A stretch of DNA of 51,553 nt from Candidatus Omnitrophota bacterium (GTDB lineage Bacteria > Omnitrophota > Gorgyraeia > Duberdicusellales > 4484-171), in NCBI GenBank assembly GCA_018826075.1, contig JAHKAJ010000026.1:1-51553 (forward strand). Reading direction: 5' to 3'. The notes below the pieces were generated by a model. That model ran no database searches. It was not told the DNA's origin and worked only from the letters and a program-made list of their open reading frames with translations. Positions 49,736 to 51,553 of the stretch are shown piece by piece. Made by a program: the position numbers and the translations under genes. The stretch's first letter is position 1, and each line of letters opens with the position of its first letter.

Positions 49736-50086
49736 CTAATCAACGATATTCCAGATAGCGGTTTCTATCCATCTTGCCGGAGTAGTAAGTATATTTATAT
49801 ATTTAGTCCGCCGCAGGTTTGAATTTACCGATTTTTCAAGCATTTTTTTGGTTTCTTCTTTAGCCAGATCTTGCTCAACGGCAACAGAGAGGGTAGCCAG
49901 AAAAATACTCCTTCCGTCCGGCGGCACTGCCACAACTTGATGTTGGTATTTTGAAGATACCCGGGTTTTACGATGGACGATTTCTTTTTTTGCCCTTAAG
50001 GAAAAATAATAAGTGAAATAAGCAACAAAAGCTAAGGATAAGCAGCCGATTAAAAGCAGGTATCGTTTTTTTAGAGGTATTTTCAT
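49736..50086 (-). CDS. Small protein with N-terminal membrane anchor, unknown
   Basis: Not recognised. It has 116 residues with a basic start (MKIPLKKRY), one membrane segment at about residues 10-29 (LLLIGCLSLAFVAYFTYYFS), and a polar remainder with FLATLSVAVEQDLAKEETKK. It could be an envelope protein with its bulk outside the cytoplasm. It lies downstream of the third pseudopilin and a second unknown gene on the same strand, with a 188-nt gap (50087-50274) in which I see no gene. Confidence 0.55.
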   Translation of the reverse strand: MKIPLKKRYLLLIGCLSLAFVAYFTYYFSLRAKKEIVHRKTRVSSKYQHQVVAVPPDGRSIFLATLSVAVEQDLAKEETKKMLEKSVNSNLRRTKYINILTTPARWIETAIWNIVD

Positions 50087-50274
50087 TTTTTTACCAGTTA
50101 AGGTTTACCTTTGCAGAGCTGTAATCTTGGTCGTGCTTTTTGCATTCACAGGCAGAGAACCAAACCACTTATTGTTTAAAGTTTTATTTTTGTCAGGATT
50201 TACTCTAAGTTTAAATAGTGATTTGATAAGACAAAGTATACTCATGGTAGTTACTTAATGCAAAAAATATTTAT

Positions 50275-50721
50275 TTATTTTTCTTCATCCCAACCGTAAA
50301 AATAAGCGGTTTGGCCGCTGGGATCCCAATAGAGATACCTATTTTCTTTAATTTTTCCCGATATTTTTTCCCTTCCGTAACATTCTAAAACAAAGATCTT
50401 GGTCAGATCTTCTTTGAAAACCTTGTACGGCGCACAGTTAACTAATCTTTGGTAATCTTTTATTATATCATTTAGAGTTTGTTTATCGGTTTTAAAGACT
50501 ACCGTTCCGCTTACAGATATTTTAGTGCGTTGGGGGTTAAACTTTGGTTTTTCACCATGGATGATCTGTACGGTGGGAGGGATTGGTTTTTGGATAAACA
50601 ATTCAAATAGTTCCTTAGCAGTCATTTCAGGTTGGCTTGGTTGATTTTTAGCTTTACATGTTAAAAATAAACTGATTCCTAACAGAACACAAATAATTGA
50701 TGTAACCAATATTTTTTCCAT
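50275..50721 (-). CDS. Putative exported or lipid-anchored protein, unknown
   Basis: Not recognised. It has 148 residues. The N-terminus MEKILVTSIICVLLGISLFL is a signal or anchor, followed by TCKAK that could be a weak lipobox. The mature part is hydrophilic and ends YLYWDPSGQTAYFYGWDEEK. It starts 4 nt after the third pseudopilin stop, so the two are almost surely co-transcribed and may work together. Confidence 0.65.
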   Translation of the reverse strand: MEKILVTSIICVLLGISLFLTCKAKNQPSQPEMTAKELFELFIQKPIPPTVQIIHGEKPKFNPQRTKISVSGTVVFKTDKQTLNDIIKDYQRLVNCAPYKVFKEDLTKIFVLECYGREKISGKIKENRYLYWDPSGQTAYFYGWDEEK

Positions 50722-50725
50722 ATCT

Positions 50726-51325
50726 TTATTCGTAAAGTTTTACCGATAGATAATTAATATAGTCGGGGTCGACGCCATTGATAGCGTGGCTGGGTACTTC
50801 AAGTCCGTACATATCACCAGTACTAAGATTGCCATCATCCAGTATTTCATCGAGCCTCAACGAAACCGCTATCGGTACGGCAGTATAACTTTCTAGGGTT
50901 ATAAATCCAGAATCGCTTTCAAAATTCCAGTTATACATTCCGGCTTTTCCTCCTGCTGGAGCTGTGGCCAAGTCAGCGCTCCAAGGGCTGCTTTTGGGCC
51001 AATTTTTTAAGTATGGTCCAGACCAGCCAACAATATCTACACATCCAGCAGCACAGCCGCCTTGGTCCGGCCAGCAATTTGCAGCAGTTATCCGGTTGAT
51101 AAATCCCGGGTCTTTACCCCAGCCACCGGCTTTTCTGCAAGGGATAATGCCAGTATCAGCAAAAAAACTCTGTCCTGCCGACCTTATTGTTTTCATGTCA
51201 ACAGCGGTCTTAGCGATTTTAGATTTTTCAAGATATTTGATGGTATTAGGGGTAATGATGCTGGCCAGGATAGCGATGATGGCAATTACCACAATCAATT
51301 CGATCAAGGTGACTGATTTATTCAT
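50726..51325 (-). CDS. Type II secretion/type IV pilin-like pseudopilin 3
   Basis: Pilin-like protein of 199 residues. The signal MNKS is followed by VTLIELIVVIAIIAILASII, with Ser at -1 and Val at +1 in place of Gly and Phe, and Glu at +5 kept. GWSGPYLKNWPKSSPW resembles the GWDGPYL part of pseudopilins 1 and 2. Several Cys residues (about 62-97) could form disulphides. A good AAGGAGA lies at 51329-51335 on the - strand. Confidence 0.83.
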   Translation of the reverse strand: MNKSVTLIELIVVIAIIAILASIITPNTIKYLEKSKIAKTAVDMKTIRSAGQSFFADTGIIPCRKAGGWGKDPGFINRITAANCWPDQGGCAAGCVDIVGWSGPYLKNWPKSSPWSADLATAPAGGKAGMYNWNFESDSGFITLESYTAVPIAVSLRLDEILDDGNLSTGDMYGLEVPSHAINGVDPDYINYLSVKLYE

Positions 51326-51368
51326 TTTTCTCCTTATTTATTATTTTATCACATCTAACACAAAAAAT

Positions 51369-51412
51369 CACCTGCCTGACGAAGCGGCGAAGCCGCGAGG
51401 AAGGTCAGGTGA
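51369..51412. repeat. Imperfect hairpin upstream of pseudopilin 3
   Basis: CACCTGCCTGAC at the left pairs imperfectly with GGTCAGGTG at the right, around an inner GCGGCGAAGCCGC stem. No T-run is seen. It may be a REP-like element or mark the edge of the adjacent insertion-like sequence. Confidence 0.55.
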
Positions 51413-51419
51413 ATTGATA

Positions 51420-51539
51420 GTATGAAAACACCCCCTTGCTCATAGCCTTGTGCCAGTGCATAATAAATCGAGCGCATAATCCTGGACGGGTTAGGCTCAT
51501 ACACAAACGGCCTTAGGGCCACAAAACAAGGAGGCTCTC
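51420..51539 (+). other. Non-coding leader of a possible IS110-type element
   Basis: About 120 nt without a gene ahead of a well-placed ribosome binding site and ATG. It contains repeated GCATAAT words (51457 and 51471) and a GGCCTTAGGGCC hairpin (51509-51520). In IS110-type elements such a leader can encode the guide (bridge) RNA. That reading depends on the identity of the truncated gene and is inference. Confidence 0.3.
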
Positions 51540-51553
51540 ATGCATTATGTCGG
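51540..51553 (+). CDS. Start of a gene cut by the window end, possibly an IS110-family transposase
   Basis: ATG at 51540 follows AAGGAGG (51528-51534) at 5 nt. Only MHYV plus a Gly codon start can be read. IS110 transposases often begin with a similar MxYVGID sequence, which together with the long structured leader prompts the guess. Five codons cannot prove it. Confidence 0.35.

Noticed and set aside
50964..51425. Plus-strand gene opposite pseudopilin 3
   Set aside because: It is the complement of the clear pilin gene and shows no domain or ribosome binding site.

Overview
The window is a gene-dense 51.6 kb piece of a bacterial chromosome of moderate G+C content. Almost every gene is on the + strand, in long overlapping operons; only the last 1.6 kb before the right end is on the - strand. 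No rRNA, tRNA or CRISPR array was seen, and no stretch over 300 bases lacks a gene. Pseudopilins with a near-identical IVVIAIIAILAAIIAPNAF segment, a PhoH/HD-phosphodiesterase/YbeY/RecO operon, unimodular QueF and abundant REP-like palindromes suggest an uncultured Gram-negative lineage such as Omnitrophota or a relative. That placement is inference from style, not a phylogeny.

Layout. 1-10511: DnaE (5' end outside the window), an HU-type protein, HisRS, a compact AspRS, a LysM lipoprotein, PhoH, a membrane HD phosphodiesterase, YbeY and RecO. 10533-12538: an accessory patch with an ECF sigma factor, a small membrane protein and a REP-associated tyrosine transposase (RAYT) lying between two 150-bp direct repeats. 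12611-16874: SpoVG, DprA, ComM, YraN and two pseudopilins. 16933-20865: QueF, PolX, ApbE, PanB. 20936-30119: a purine operon purB-purL-purQ-purF-purM-purD-purE. 30116-34218: a Sua5-phosphatase fusion, RpiB, GlyA, dCMP deaminase, NrdR and a bifunctional-nuclease-domain protein. 34231-39289: CCA-adding enzyme, a macro-Nudix fusion, RecG, RsmD. 39309-45644: CoaD, the YceD-L32 pair and the fatty-acid cluster plsX-fabH-fabD-fabG-acpP-fabF. 45661-49729: leuC-leuD-leuB and asd. 49736-51325 (- strand): two unrecognised small proteins and a third pseudopilin. The extreme right end looks like the start of an IS110-type element.

The most notable signal is a family of short palindromes beginning GTAGGGGCG. 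Six copies are seen. Their outer bases are conserved, while their inner stems differ in sequence yet remain self-complementary. Three copies lie inside genes (recO, polX, apbE), all in the same codon phase, and one provides the stop codon of the HU gene. A second repeat class (TCCGACCCCGGCTCGGA dimers) surrounds the RAYT and recurs at the cca/macro-Nudix junction. Two longer inverted-repeat elements sit after dnaE and leuB, and a heptanucleotide tandem repeat lies inside purM.

The ECF sigma factor gene is followed by three copies of a TGAAAG-N17-CGTCTATAT motif, placed before the membrane protein, the RAYT and spoVG-dprA-comM. This suggests a small regulon linking an ECF sigma factor with a transposase and DNA-uptake functions. 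Other unusual proteins are an AspRS without its GAD insertion, a PurF without the nucleophilic Cys, the Sua5-phosphatase fusion and the macro-Nudix fusion.
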